64,000 nt of DNA from DASPKX01 sp035627835 (GTDB lineage Bacteria; Verrucomicrobiota; Verrucomicrobiia; Limisphaerales; SXQI01): contig DASPKX010000182.1 in the NCBI GenBank assembly GCA_035627835.1, forward strand, positions 1 to 64,000. Direction: 5' to 3'. The notes under the pieces are model-generated. The model saw nothing but the letters and a program-made list of their open reading frames with translations, searched no databases and was not told the origin of the DNA. Every line of letters starts with the position of its first letter. The stretch's first letter is position 1. Position numbers and translations under genes: made by a program. Positions 41,884-50,667 of this stretch are shown here, one piece after another.

Positions 41884-42984
41884 ATGAAGCTGCGCCTACG
41901 CAGAAACGCTGTAATTGGGTTGGCCTTGCTTGTGGTGGCCTTGATTGCGCTCCGACTGGCCCTGCCAGGATTGGTGCGGGACTTCGTGAACAAGAAACTT
42001 GCCACCCTGGATGGCTACCGCGGCCGCGTCGAGGATGTAGATATCGCGCTGATCCGCGGCGCTTACGCCATCAACGATGTTAAGATTCAGAAGCTGAAGG
42101 AGGATGTCCCGGTGCCCTATTTTGAAGCTCCTAAAGTGGAGTTTTCAGTTGAGTGGAAGGAGCTTTTTCATGGCGCGCTCGTGAGCGAGATCGATGTCTA
42201 TCGAGGCAAGCTCAACTTCGTCAAAGAACCCCAAAAAAAGACGGACGAACCACAGACCACGAACGACTGGGTTCGCGTTGTCGAAGAGTTGTTCCCGTTC
42301 CGCATCAATCGGTTCACCATTCATAATGGCGAGGTTTGGTATCACGATTTTCACTCGACCCCGAAGGTGGACATCGCCATCACCAACATGTTCGCGGTGG
42401 CCACCAACCTGACCAACGCGCGGGATACTAAGCAGGATCTTCCCGCTTCCATTCGGCTTGAGGGTGACAGCATCGGCGGCGGCCAGCTTCAAGCCCACAT
42501 GAAACTGAACCCCCTGGCTTACGAGCCAACGTTCGACATGAACCTGAAGCTCACCAATGTGAACCTGACCGCGCTGAACGATTTCTTCGAGGCTTATGGG
42601 AAGGTCGATATCGATGGCGGCACTCTCCACTTGTACGGCGAGATGGCCGCTGCGGAAGGCAGCTTCAAGGGTTATGTGAAACCGCTCATGCGCGATGTGA
42701 ACATCCTCGAAATCAAGAAGGATAACGAGAATCCGCTAAAGCTTGCCTGGGAAACAATTGTGACCGGCGTGGTCCATCTCTTTTCAAACCAGCCCAAGGA
42801 CCAGTTTGCGACGGTCGTGCCGTTCAGCGGCAGGTTTGACGATCCCCAGGTTGGAACATGGGAGACGATTCGCGCAATTTTGAAGAATGCCTTTGTGCAG
42901 GCGCTCAGGCCCGGCCTGGATCAAAACGTGGAACTGAAGCTGGGATCCAAAACTGAGAAGAAAAAGGACAACGCCAAGAAATAG
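41884..42984 (+). CDS. DUF748 (AsmA-like) membrane-anchored protein
   Basis: A 366-residue protein with one N-terminal helix (about 10-30, VIGLALLVVALIALRLAL) and a long periplasmic beta-rich domain. The VEDVDIALIRGAYAINDV opening and the EFSVEWKELFHGALVSEID segment match DUF748, related to AsmA proteins that act in outer-membrane lipid traffic or assembly. The exact role is unknown. The C-terminus is a lysine-rich tail. ATG at 41884, preceded by GGGGA, is preferred over the long in-frame extension upstream, which runs through a repeat-like, non-coding stretch. Confidence 0.82.
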   Translation: MKLRLRRNAVIGLALLVVALIALRLALPGLVRDFVNKKLATLDGYRGRVEDVDIALIRGAYAINDVKIQKLKEDVPVPYFEAPKVEFSVEWKELFHGALVSEIDVYRGKLNFVKEPQKKTDEPQTTNDWVRVVEELFPFRINRFTIHNGEVWYHDFHSTPKVDIAITNMFAVATNLTNARDTKQDLPASIRLEGDSIGGGQLQAHMKLNPLAYEPTFDMNLKLTNVNLTALNDFFEAYGKVDIDGGTLHLYGEMAAAEGSFKGYVKPLMRDVNILEIKKDNENPLKLAWETIVTGVVHLFSNQPKDQFATVVPFSGRFDDPQVGTWETIRAILKNAFVQALRPGLDQNVELKLGSKTEKKKDNAKK

Positions 42985-43032
42985 GCTACTGACAAAAGCG
43001 GCGGCTTGGGGCTTCACCACAACGAGTGCCGC

Positions 43033-44223
43033 TTAATCGCGGCTCGGCGCCGCCATTGCAACCTGCCGCTGCATGCGCTCTTTCACCCGCCCCTTCCCCT
43101 TCTGCCGATGCTGAAGCGAAGCCTCCAGTTGCTGCAGCAACGACGGCTTGCTCTTCTCCGCTTCCAATCGTCTCTCGAGCAACTGCAACACCGCTTTCTC
43201 CTCAGGCCGTAGCTGCTCATCCTTAAGGGCAAGGCGGGCGTTCCGCCGCGCCATCTGGATAACAATGCCCTCAAGATAAGCGTCCACCACCGCGGGATGC
43301 ACGTAACACTTTTTGCAAATCGTGGGTGTGTTGCCCAGCCGCTCAGCCACACTTTCAATCGCGCGAATAATATTTTTCTTCGCGGCTTTTTGAGTTGTGG
43401 CTTTCTCAACCTCCTGCAAAGCCATCGCCGCAAGCACCGTCCCCGCCCAGGTGCGGAAATCTTTCGCGGTGAACTCCTGCCCCGTCACCTCGCGCAGGTA
43501 CTCATTTACGTCCGTGGAGGTGACGTCCAGCTGCCGTCCATTCTCGTCGATATATTGGAACAGCTCCTGCCCCGGCAGATCCTGGCAATGCTTCACAATG
43601 CGGGCCAGGTACGGATCATGTATGTCAATCTGGTGATCTTTGCCGCTCTTTCCCCGGAATTCGAAACGCATGGCACCCCCACGCACCTTCACATGCTTGT
43701 CCTGCAAGGTCGTTAAACCGTATGACTTGTTTGCGCGCGCATACTCCTCGTTGCCTACTCTAATGAAGCCTGTTTCAAGCAGCTTAACAACCGTCGCGAG
43801 GATCTTCTCCCTCGGAAGTCCCGGGCGACCCAAATCCTGCGCAAGCCGTTGCCGGATCTTCGGCAAGGTTTTGGCGAACGCAATCATCCGCGCGTATTTG
43901 CTTTCGTCCCGCACCTCGCGCCAGCGGGGATGATAACGATATTGTTTGCGCCCCCTCGCATCGCGCCCTGTCGCCTGCAAGTGCCCGTCGGGATTGGGGC
44001 AAATCCACACTTCTGTCCAAGCCGGGGGAATCGCAAGGCGCTTGATGCGCGCGAGAGTTTCCTCGTCCGTCACTTCGGTGCCGCTGACATCAATGTATTT
44101 GAAGGTCTTCCCCCGCTTCTTGCGGGTGATCCCATGCGACTCATTGCAAATGTAACGAAGCCCAGCGGCGCGCGCCGATAAATCGGGCGCTTTCAGCTCC
44201 GCTGCATCGCTCGCCGCTCGCAT
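43033..44223 (-). CDS. DNA topoisomerase IB
   Basis: A 396-residue enzyme of the poxvirus/bacterial TopIB type, which relaxes supercoiled DNA through a 3'-phosphotyrosyl intermediate. The N-terminal domain has GKTFKYIDVSGTEVTD and RLAIPPAWTEVWICPNPDGH. The catalytic core has RVGNEEYARANKSYGLTTL, DFRTWAGTV and the active Tyr307 in CKKCYVHPAVVDAY. The last 60 residues form a charged helical extension beyond the usual end. It is on the opposite strand to the DUF748 gene, with 48 bases between stops. Confidence 0.92.
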   Translation of the reverse strand: MRAASDAAELKAPDLSARAAGLRYICNESHGITRKKRGKTFKYIDVSGTEVTDEETLARIKRLAIPPAWTEVWICPNPDGHLQATGRDARGRKQYRYHPRWREVRDESKYARMIAFAKTLPKIRQRLAQDLGRPGLPREKILATVVKLLETGFIRVGNEEYARANKSYGLTTLQDKHVKVRGGAMRFEFRGKSGKDHQIDIHDPYLARIVKHCQDLPGQELFQYIDENGRQLDVTSTDVNEYLREVTGQEFTAKDFRTWAGTVLAAMALQEVEKATTQKAAKKNIIRAIESVAERLGNTPTICKKCYVHPAVVDAYLEGIVIQMARRNARLALKDEQLRPEEKAVLQLLERRLEAEKSKPSLLQQLEASLQHRQKGKGRVKERMQRQVAMAAPSRD

Positions 44224-44287
44224 GCACCAACCTCCGCTGCTCGAGCCGCTGGAACAACCCGCCGCGCGCCTGTTCCTGCAATCGGGG

Positions 44288-45604
44288 TTAGCGTGAGCGC
44301 GTTTCCACTGCGATGTCCGGTCGCCGCTCCTTCCAGGTCCGGTTCTTCATATCCCCAAGCCACGGCTGGAAAATGTGCTCATCCAACCGCAACTCCGCGG
44401 TCGCGAGCGGCTGCTCGGAACTCGCTTCCGCCAACACTTTCCCGTCCGGCGCCACAATAAATGTCTTCATGTCGTAACTCGAACTGACCAGGAACACATG
44501 GTTCTCGATCGCCCGCGCTCGGGCCAAAACTTCGCTCCCGCCCCAAATCGGCAGAAAGAGCGCCTCAGCGCCCTTCAATGCCATCGCTCGCGCCGGTTCT
44601 GGAAACTGCACATCCCAACAAATCATCAGCCCAATCTTTCCAAAGTCCGTCTCAAAAACCGGGTATTCATTCCCTGGCGATAACCCCGCTTCCCACTCCT
44701 CACGGGGTAGATGTGTCTTTCGATACTTGCCCACCAGCTTCCCGTCGCGCCCCAACAGCACCGCCGTGTTGTAAATCACCGCGCCCTCCCGCTCATAGAG
44801 GCCCGCGACCACATAACTGCGAAGTTGCCTGGCGAGTTTCCCAAGCCGTTCCGTGGTTGGTCCCGGGACGGATTCACTCACCGCCGCGTAGCTTTTGCCG
44901 TTTCCAATCACGGTGATTCCTTCCGGCAAGCAGAGAATGTCCAACCTCGCGTTACTTTCCGCTTCAGCCAATTTGCAGAACTTCTCGACGGACTCTCCGG
45001 CGGACTTTGTCCCCCTCGGCCGCAGGAAGATGGTTCCCGCGCGAACAACTCGCTTGGACACATCCCGAGCGAGGCCGAAGGAAATGTCATCCCACACAAC
45101 CGTCGCGTCCTTCGCGAACCCAATGGCGAGCTGAAGCCGCGCTGCCACCGCCTGCTTCGGAGCCGGGGTCGTCAACGAAACCTGGCGCCACTGCCCATCG
45201 CCCTGCCCGGAAATCGCGAAATCAGGCGCACGCACCAACTCACCTTTTTCATTCAGCCATTCAATCTTCGCGATCACCGACCTGGCATCATGCTGGATGT
45301 TGCTGGCTGCATACCACGCGCTGAACTTGTGCATCTCGCCCGGCGCTATGCTGCGCACTTCGGTCACCCACCCGCCGTGCTCGCTTTCATTTTTCATCTG
45401 GATGCGCAAAGCGCTGGCGCCGCGGCGTCCGCCGCTGGGGACAACATCGAACTTGGGGCTGATCTCCTCACGCGGCGCCCACGTCCTCCAATTCGAATCT
45501 GGAAAATTTTCCGCGCGGAACTCCGCTGCCGGCGCACTGAGTGCGAACAGTAGAGCCATAAAGAGGCCAGCGAGGCGAGCGGCTGGAATGCGCATTGGGT
45601 GCAT
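44288..45604 (-). CDS. secreted carbon-nitrogen hydrolase with N-terminal jelly-roll-like domain
   Basis: A 438-residue exported protein. After a signal peptide (ending about residue 27) there is a beta-rich N-terminal domain (about 30-185) with the look of a carbohydrate-binding jelly roll (RRGASALRIQMKNESEHGGW, WYAASNIQHDARSVIAKIEW). A nitrilase-superfamily domain follows (about 190-430). Its catalytic triad is visible: Glu in LDILCLPEG, Lys in GKYRKTHLP and Cys329 in GLMICWDVQFPE. Substrate is probably an amide, nitrile or N-carbamoyl compound, and export is unusual for this family. ATG at 45595 is an alternative start. Confidence 0.87.
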   Translation of the reverse strand: MHPMRIPAARLAGLFMALLFALSAPAAEFRAENFPDSNWRTWAPREEISPKFDVVPSGGRRGASALRIQMKNESEHGGWVTEVRSIAPGEMHKFSAWYAASNIQHDARSVIAKIEWLNEKGELVRAPDFAISGQGDGQWRQVSLTTPAPKQAVAARLQLAIGFAKDATVVWDDISFGLARDVSKRVVRAGTIFLRPRGTKSAGESVEKFCKLAEAESNARLDILCLPEGITVIGNGKSYAAVSESVPGPTTERLGKLARQLRSYVVAGLYEREGAVIYNTAVLLGRDGKLVGKYRKTHLPREEWEAGLSPGNEYPVFETDFGKIGLMICWDVQFPEPARAMALKGAEALFLPIWGGSEVLARARAIENHVFLVSSSYDMKTFIVAPDGKVLAEASSEQPLATAELRLDEHIFQPWLGDMKNRTWKERRPDIAVETRSR

Positions 45605-45687
45605 AGGGCATCTCTACACGATTGGAGGCGGCCACGCGAGCGCTGGTTCGCATTGCAACTCAATTGCGCATCCCTAAGCTCGCACGC

Positions 45688-45885
45688 ATGGCTCTGTTGC
45701 GTGTCACACGATCGCTGGAAGGACAAAACGAGGAGATCATCCTCAACACCGCACACATCGTCGTTGCCTTTCCCGACAGGAACAATCCAGCCCGGGGATC
45801 GTTCGTGCAAATGGTCACCGGCACTCCCATCCTCGTGAAAATGACCTTCGACGAGCTTTGGCAGCTCATCCAGCGCGAAACCTGA
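45688..45885 (+). CDS. small hypothetical protein (65 aa)
   Basis: A 65-residue protein: LLRVTRSLEGQNEEIILNTA, HIVVAFPDRNNPARGSF and VQMVTGTPILVKMTFDELWQ. The alternating strands resemble small FlbD-like or SpoVG-sized beta proteins, but no family can be named. ATG at 45688 is preferred over the frame's earlier start at 45622. It stands between the divergent nitrilase gene and the sugar dehydrogenase gene, 44 bases before the latter, and may be its upstream partner. Confidence 0.55.
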   Translation: MALLRVTRSLEGQNEEIILNTAHIVVAFPDRNNPARGSFVQMVTGTPILVKMTFDELWQLIQRET

Positions 45886-45929
45886 CCTCCGCGCCCCGGG
45901 TCGCCCTTGTTATTGCCCATTGACCCGCT

Positions 45930-47261
45930 ATGATGCGCGCCGTGACACCAAAAACGATTATTTCCAAGCTCGCCGCTGCGCTCACCATCTGCGCCGCAGC
46001 CGCCAGCGCTTTCGCGGCTGACCAATCGGTCGGCCTCCGCGAGTTTGCTGCAGGCTTCACCTCGCCCGTCACTCTCATCCCTTATCCGGACAATTCCGGC
46101 CGATTGCTGGTGGGGGACCAAATCGGCACCGCCCATATCATCGATAAAGATGGCAAGGTCCGTCCGCAGACGTTTTTGGACGTGCGCACCAAGCTTGCGC
46201 AAATCAAGCAAGGCTTCGACGAGCGCGGCTTGCTGGGCCTCGCATTCCACCCGAAATTCGCCGAGAACGGCCGCCTGTTTGCCTTCTATAGCGGCCGCCT
46301 TCGTCCAAACGCCCCGCAGGGCTGGAACCATACCGGCAAGCTGGTTGAATACAAAGTGAACCAGCAGAATGCCACCGTCGATTTCTCGTCCGAGAAGCTG
46401 ATCCTGGAAGTGGACGAGCCGCAGGACAACCATAACGGTGGCCAGATCGCTTTCGGGCCTGACGGGCACCTTTATCTCGCTCTAGGCGACGGCGGCGGGG
46501 CAAACGACATGGGCCTCGGTCATGAGCCGGAAGGCAACGCCCAGCGCACTGACAATTTGCTCGGCAAAATTCTTCGCCTCGACATCGATTCAAAGCAGCC
46601 TTACGGCATCCCGCAGGACAATCCCTTCGCCACCAATGGCAAAGGCCGTCCAGAGATTTACGCTTACGGCCTCCGCAATCCATGGCGCTTCTCCTTCGAT
46701 CGCGGCGGCTCCCGTCAGCTCTTCGCAGCGGACGTTGGCCAAAACATGTGGGAAGAAGTGAACATCATCGTCAAAGGCGGCAACTATGGCTGGCGCGTGC
46801 GCGAAGGCTTCCACTGCTTCGATCCAAAGAGCCCTGAAAAGCCTCCGCAGGACTGCCCGAAGGTGGGCGCTCTCGGTGAGCCTCTCCTCGATCCCGCTTT
46901 CGAATACCGCAACATGAAGAACAACTCTCCTGAAGGGGAGAAGCTCGGCATCTCCATCAATGGCGGTTACGTCTATCGCGGCAAAGCCCTCCCGCATCTC
47001 ACCGGCAAATATGTCTTCGCCGACTGGTCCCAGAACTGGGCGCTCGGCATGGGCGTGATGCTTCTTGCCACTCCGCCCGACAGCGCCAACGGCAAATGGA
47101 CCGTGAAGCAACTCGCCCTTGCCTCGCACGAAAAAGGCACGATTCAAGGCTACATCGTTGGCATGGGCGAAGACGCTGACGGCGAACTTTACGTTCTTAC
47201 GAACGCCTCCAACGGATTGGTCGGCAAGACCGGCAAGGTTTACAAGCTCGTCCCAATGTGA
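45930..47261 (+). CDS. PQQ-dependent sugar dehydrogenase-like (sorbosone dehydrogenase) protein
   Basis: A 443-residue exported protein. The signal peptide is about residues 1-29. The mature part is a beta-propeller of the glucose/sorbosone dehydrogenase family, with RGLLGLAFHPKF, HNGGQIAFGPDGHLYLALGD, NLLGKILRLDID, YAYGLRNPWRFSFD and DVGQNMWEEVNIIVKGGNYG. These are PQQ-binding-type motifs, so a soluble quinoprotein oxidising a sugar in the periplasm is likely. It matches the theme of the propeller domain in the large protein at 35056-38910, though that is a separate family branch. Confidence 0.92.
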   Translation: MMRAVTPKTIISKLAAALTICAAAASAFAADQSVGLREFAAGFTSPVTLIPYPDNSGRLLVGDQIGTAHIIDKDGKVRPQTFLDVRTKLAQIKQGFDERGLLGLAFHPKFAENGRLFAFYSGRLRPNAPQGWNHTGKLVEYKVNQQNATVDFSSEKLILEVDEPQDNHNGGQIAFGPDGHLYLALGDGGGANDMGLGHEPEGNAQRTDNLLGKILRLDIDSKQPYGIPQDNPFATNGKGRPEIYAYGLRNPWRFSFDRGGSRQLFAADVGQNMWEEVNIIVKGGNYGWRVREGFHCFDPKSPEKPPQDCPKVGALGEPLLDPAFEYRNMKNNSPEGEKLGISINGGYVYRGKALPHLTGKYVFADWSQNWALGMGVMLLATPPDSANGKWTVKQLALASHEKGTIQGYIVGMGEDADGELYVLTNASNGLVGKTGKVYKLVPM

Positions 47262-47276
47262 GGAGCTGCATTTCCT

Positions 47277-47603
47277 GTGAGTGAAAAGTTAGCTGGAGCC
47301 AAGCTCCGCCACCTCAAAGCCCTCGCGCAAAAGCTCGACCCGCTTTTGCACGTCGGCAAGAACCGCCTCAGCCCGGCGTTCGTGCAGAGCGTCAACGACG
47401 CCCTCGATCGCCGCGAGCTGATCAAAGTGAAATTCGCCGAGTTCAAAGAAGAGAAGAAAGAACTTGCGAAAGAGCTATCCGAAGCGACAAACAGCGTCGT
47501 GATCCAGGCCGTTGGGCACGTGGTTGTCCTCTTCCGCGAAAACGCTGACCCAGCCAAACGCGTCATCTTCAAGCCAGGCCGGGTGGACCCATCCGACGGC
47601 TAA
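47277..47603 (+). CDS. yhbY: YhbY family RNA-binding protein
   Basis: A 108-residue protein of the CRS1-YhbY (CRM) domain family that binds RNA and assists large ribosomal subunit assembly. The LHVGKNRLSPAFVQSVNDAL segment contains the GKxG-like loop (here GKNR), and LIKVKFAE and GHVVVLFREN are the later strands. Start GTG at 47277 has AGGAG about a dozen bases upstream. It lies 15 bases after the sugar dehydrogenase gene. Confidence 0.88.
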   Translation: MSEKLAGAKLRHLKALAQKLDPLLHVGKNRLSPAFVQSVNDALDRRELIKVKFAEFKEEKKELAKELSEATNSVVIQAVGHVVVLFRENADPAKRVIFKPGRVDPSDG

Positions 47604-47638
47604 ACATCCCACATCCGAGCCCGTGCACTGCATGGTAG

Positions 47639-47658
47639 GCCCGGTCCCCTGACCGGGC
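47639..47658. repeat. perfect 8-bp hairpin between yhbY and yajQ
   Basis: GCCCGGTC-CCCT-GACCGGGC is a perfect palindrome with a 4-base loop, preceded by GTAG. It has no T-run, so it is not a typical terminator. The motif resembles short repeats found between genes in many GC-rich bacteria, but only one copy is visible here. Confidence 0.5.
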
Positions 47659-47726
47659 GTTCCTTCCATCCGCACTTTCCACGCTCACTCTCGACAACAC
47701 CCATTGCCCTTCCTAGCATCCGCCCC

Positions 47727-48212
47727 ATGCCGTCATTCGACATAGTTTCGGAAGTGAACTCGATGGAAGTCGAGAACGCGGTCAACCAGGCCAAGAAAGA
47801 ATTGGCCACCCGCTTCGACTTCAAAGGGAGCAAAGCCGAGATCATCCTCGAAAAGAACGAAATCAAGCTCACCGCCGAGGACCAATTCCGCATCAAGACC
47901 CTGGAAGAAATCGTCCTCTCCAAGCTCGGCAAGCGCGGGATCAGCATGAAGAACATCGACCGCCCCGATCCCGACATTTCACCTCTTGGCCACGCGCGTC
48001 TCACCCTTAAGATCAAGCAGGGCATCGAAACCGCTGTTGCCAAACAGGTCACCACCTTTGTCCGCGACACCAAGCTGAAGGTCACCACTCAGATCATGGA
48101 CGAGAAAGTCCGCGTGACCGGCAAAAGCCGTGACGACTTGCAAGAGGTGATCGCGGCGGTGAAAGCTCACGAATTCCCGCTGGCGCTCAGTTTCAACAAC
48201 TTCCGCGATTAA
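47727..48212 (+). CDS. yajQ: YajQ family nucleotide-binding protein
   Basis: A 161-residue protein of the UPF0234/YajQ family. The N-terminal MPSFDIVSEVNSMEVENAVN, central RFDFKGSKAEI and C-terminal KAHEFPLALSFNNFRD are the usual family landmarks. Members bind nucleotides or cyclic-di-GMP and tRNA in studied cases. The protein is cytoplasmic. It is followed 82 bases later by nusB. Confidence 0.93.
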   Translation: MPSFDIVSEVNSMEVENAVNQAKKELATRFDFKGSKAEIILEKNEIKLTAEDQFRIKTLEEIVLSKLGKRGISMKNIDRPDPDISPLGHARLTLKIKQGIETAVAKQVTTFVRDTKLKVTTQIMDEKVRVTGKSRDDLQEVIAAVKAHEFPLALSFNNFRD

Positions 48213-48294
48213 CCTTCCCGTATCATCGCAAAACGTAACAGACAAACAGGGTCTCCGGGCTTGCTCCCGCTCGACCCGCAACCAATCTTAATGC

Positions 48295-48786
48295 ATGGGG
48301 ATTAGACGTGAGGCGCGTGAGCGCGCGGTTCAGTTTCTTTTTCAGTACGACCTGAACAAGCCGGAGAACATTGAGGAAGCGCTCGCGCAATTCTGGGATT
48401 CCCAGCGCGCAGAGGCGATCAACGAGGAGCGCGGCCCCGCCCGTTGGGGCGAGCAGGTCGAGCTTCCTCCCCCCACCACCGAGGAAGTCGCTCTCCGCGA
48501 GTTCGCCGAACCGCTCATCCGCGGCACCGTCCAGCACCTGGAGGAAATCGACGGCAAGATCAAGCAGGTCGCCAAGAACTGGGATCTTAACCGCATGGCC
48601 ACGGTCGATCGCAATGTGCTTCGGCTTGCCATATACGAAATGCTCCACCGCGACGACATCCCTCCCGTTGTAAGCATTAATGAAGCGGTGGACATCGCCA
48701 AAAAATTCTCCACGGACGACAGCGGCAAGTTCGTCAACGGTATCCTCGACAAGATCAAGGGGGAAGTGCTCCGCCCTGCCCGGTGA
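48295..48786 (+). CDS. nusB: transcription antitermination factor NusB
   Basis: A 163-residue NusB that acts with NusE and NusA in rRNA antitermination. RREARERAVQFLFQYDLNK, LIRGTVQHLEEIDGKIKQV, MATVDRNVLRLAIYEML and SINEAVDIAKKFSTDDSGKF are family hallmarks. An insert of about 20 residues rich in E, R and P (AINEERGPARWGEQVELPPP) sits between helices 2 and 3. No ribL/ribH genes accompany it. It converges on the thioredoxin-like gene with 20 bases between stops. Confidence 0.93.
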   Translation: MGIRREARERAVQFLFQYDLNKPENIEEALAQFWDSQRAEAINEERGPARWGEQVELPPPTTEEVALREFAEPLIRGTVQHLEEIDGKIKQVAKNWDLNRMATVDRNVLRLAIYEMLHRDDIPPVVSINEAVDIAKKFSTDDSGKFVNGILDKIKGEVLRPAR

Positions 48787-48806
48787 GTCTTGCAACAAGC
48801 CGCAGG

Positions 48807-49856
48807 CTATTCCTCTGCCAGCAACGCTTGCACTTTGGCCGAAAGGTTCTCGCCCGCCTTCAGGTCACGCACGATTCCCTTCTTGTCCACAAGCCACATG
48901 GAGGGAATTCCAGTGATCCCAAATTCGCGGCCATAACGATTGTTCCACCGAAGCCCGTCAAAATACTGCGGCCACGGCATCGCTTCTTTCTGGATGTAGT
49001 TCACGAGCCGGGCGCGATTATCGTCAAATGAGATGCCGATGATCTCGAATCCTTTGCTGTTCAGCTCAGCGTAGGTCTTCTTCACGTTCGGCATGGCCGC
49101 AAGGCACGGTCCGCACCACGTTGCCCAGAAGTCAATCAGCACCACCTTCCCTTTCATTTGGGTGATATCCACCGGCTTTCCCTGCACGCTGGTGAACTTC
49201 AGCGACATCGGTTGGCCCACGATGTCCATGCGATTCAGGAATCCCGCAGCTTTCCCCTTGAGCGCTGGCTCCGCGATCAAACTAGATGCGATGTCGCTGT
49301 AGATTTCCCGCGCCGCATCCTTCTTAAGCCCTCGAGCCGCGGTGTGCAGGAGATCATACACTCGCGGCTCATACGGAAAGTCCTTCTGCAACTCACGCGC
49401 CCCACGGGCTAACGCTTCATGGTCGACGGCATTCGAGGCCCCTTTAGCCCCTGTGGCCGTTTGCAGCGCCACAGCGCGTGCCTCGAATGCGCTGGTCCGC
49501 GCTCCCATCTCACTGCCGTAACGAATGGCGAGCAACCGCATCCGCTCCACACTCTTTTTAACCTCCGGGATCTTTGGGTGATCCGGATATTCTTCGGTGA
49601 AAGCAATCGCCTTCTTCACGCTTTCCAAAGCCTGTTGAGCCGCGGAGTTATAGAAACTCGCGCGTTCTTCAGCAGTCGGCGCTCCCTTCCGCCAGTCTTC
49701 CGGTGTGGCGGGCGTTTCCAATCCCTTCTGCAGCTCTGCATACGCTCGATCCGCCTCCGTTTCAGCCGCTGCCTCTTTCTTGGAGCCCCCTATGGTGATG
49801 GCTGGCGCCGTCGTGATGCTCAACAGCACAGCTAACGTGAGAAGGTGTCGAATCAT
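48807..49856 (-). CDS. secreted TlpA-like thioredoxin-domain protein
   Basis: A 349-residue exported protein. The signal peptide is followed by a helical N-terminal half (to about 210) of unknown family. The C-terminal domain is a TlpA/ResA-type thioredoxin fold with WATWCGPCLAAMP (Cys248 and Cys251) and TGIPSMWLVDKKG, the conserved cis-Pro region. Such proteins act as periplasmic thiol oxidoreductases and often serve cytochrome c maturation. This would suit the many haem-c-type proteins in the window, but that link is inference. Confidence 0.88.
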   Translation of the reverse strand: MIRHLLTLAVLLSITTAPAITIGGSKKEAAAETEADRAYAELQKGLETPATPEDWRKGAPTAEERASFYNSAAQQALESVKKAIAFTEEYPDHPKIPEVKKSVERMRLLAIRYGSEMGARTSAFEARAVALQTATGAKGASNAVDHEALARGARELQKDFPYEPRVYDLLHTAARGLKKDAAREIYSDIASSLIAEPALKGKAAGFLNRMDIVGQPMSLKFTSVQGKPVDITQMKGKVVLIDFWATWCGPCLAAMPNVKKTYAELNSKGFEIIGISFDDNRARLVNYIQKEAMPWPQYFDGLRWNNRYGREFGITGIPSMWLVDKKGIVRDLKAGENLSAKVQALLAEE

Positions 49857-49879
49857 AAAGCCTGGTTAATTGCGGTTCA

Positions 49880-50407
49880 CTATTTAAAGACCACTTTTGC
49901 CGCATCGTCGCGCTTGTAGGAGATCTCCGGGCCAGCCTCCCACGCGCCGTTCTTCATATGCTCTGACTTGAAGTGCAGCGTTCCATCCTCATTCAAGGTG
50001 AAAACCGCCTTCACTTCGGTCACAGTTCCAACCTTCCCGCCCACCTTCTCGTGGGTCACCAGTTTTCCTTTTTCGGTTTTCATCGTCCCGGTCGTGTAGA
50101 AGTCCGCAGTGGTAAAGTAGCCGTAAACAATCGACTCCCGCCCCTCATCCCACACCAGCATGCTTTCACCGGCGTACACCCCGTCGTTCAGGCTGTGAAC
50201 AATGCGCACACCTTGCCCGTTTAGCGCCCGCTCAAAGCGCATCACGTTGATCAATGGACGTTCTGCCGTGGAGTTCTTCAACTCACCCTTGAACGTCTTT
50301 CCCAGCAGAGGCCGGAGCGGCTCCAGCTTTTCATGCAAGGTCGGTTCAGCGGCGGCGACGCTCAGCAACAAGCAGCAGAGGCCAAACACAGATTTGAGCA
50401 GATTCAT
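49880..50407 (-). CDS. small secreted DUF1579-like protein
   Basis: A 175-residue protein with a signal peptide (1-20, LLKSVFGLCCLLLSVAAAEP). The mature part is a single beta-barrel-like domain: LLGKTFKGELKNST, VMRFERALNGQGVRIVHSLN, SMLVWDEGRESIVYGYF, then alternating strands to GPEISYKR. The WDE and YGYF pattern resembles DUF1579/lipocalin-like proteins, and the gene at 62032-62547 looks like a relative. Function unknown. It is upstream of the thioredoxin-like gene on the same strand, 23 bases away, so they may be co-transcribed. Confidence 0.72.
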   Translation of the reverse strand: MNLLKSVFGLCCLLLSVAAAEPTLHEKLEPLRPLLGKTFKGELKNSTAERPLINVMRFERALNGQGVRIVHSLNDGVYAGESMLVWDEGRESIVYGYFTTADFYTTGTMKTEKGKLVTHEKVGGKVGTVTEVKAVFTLNEDGTLHFKSEHMKNGAWEAGPEISYKRDDAAKVVFK

Positions 50408-50667
50408 AGGAGTAACTTATGCTCGTCCAATCACCCGCCCCCACGCAAGCAACTTTCCACCGCAGCCCCTCCGCATTCCCAATCTTGCCGTCGTAGACGG
50501 CGCATAACCGGGGAGTTCCGCCCCCCACCATGCGCGCCTGAGCGGGATAAGCGCCCCCCGACTCGAAGAATTCCTTTTTGCGCAAAGCAGTTTTCGGCCA
50601 CCCACGAGGCAACTTTCTACTGTTCCCGACACGATCTTGGGTTAAGATTGGCGGACAGTTACACCCT

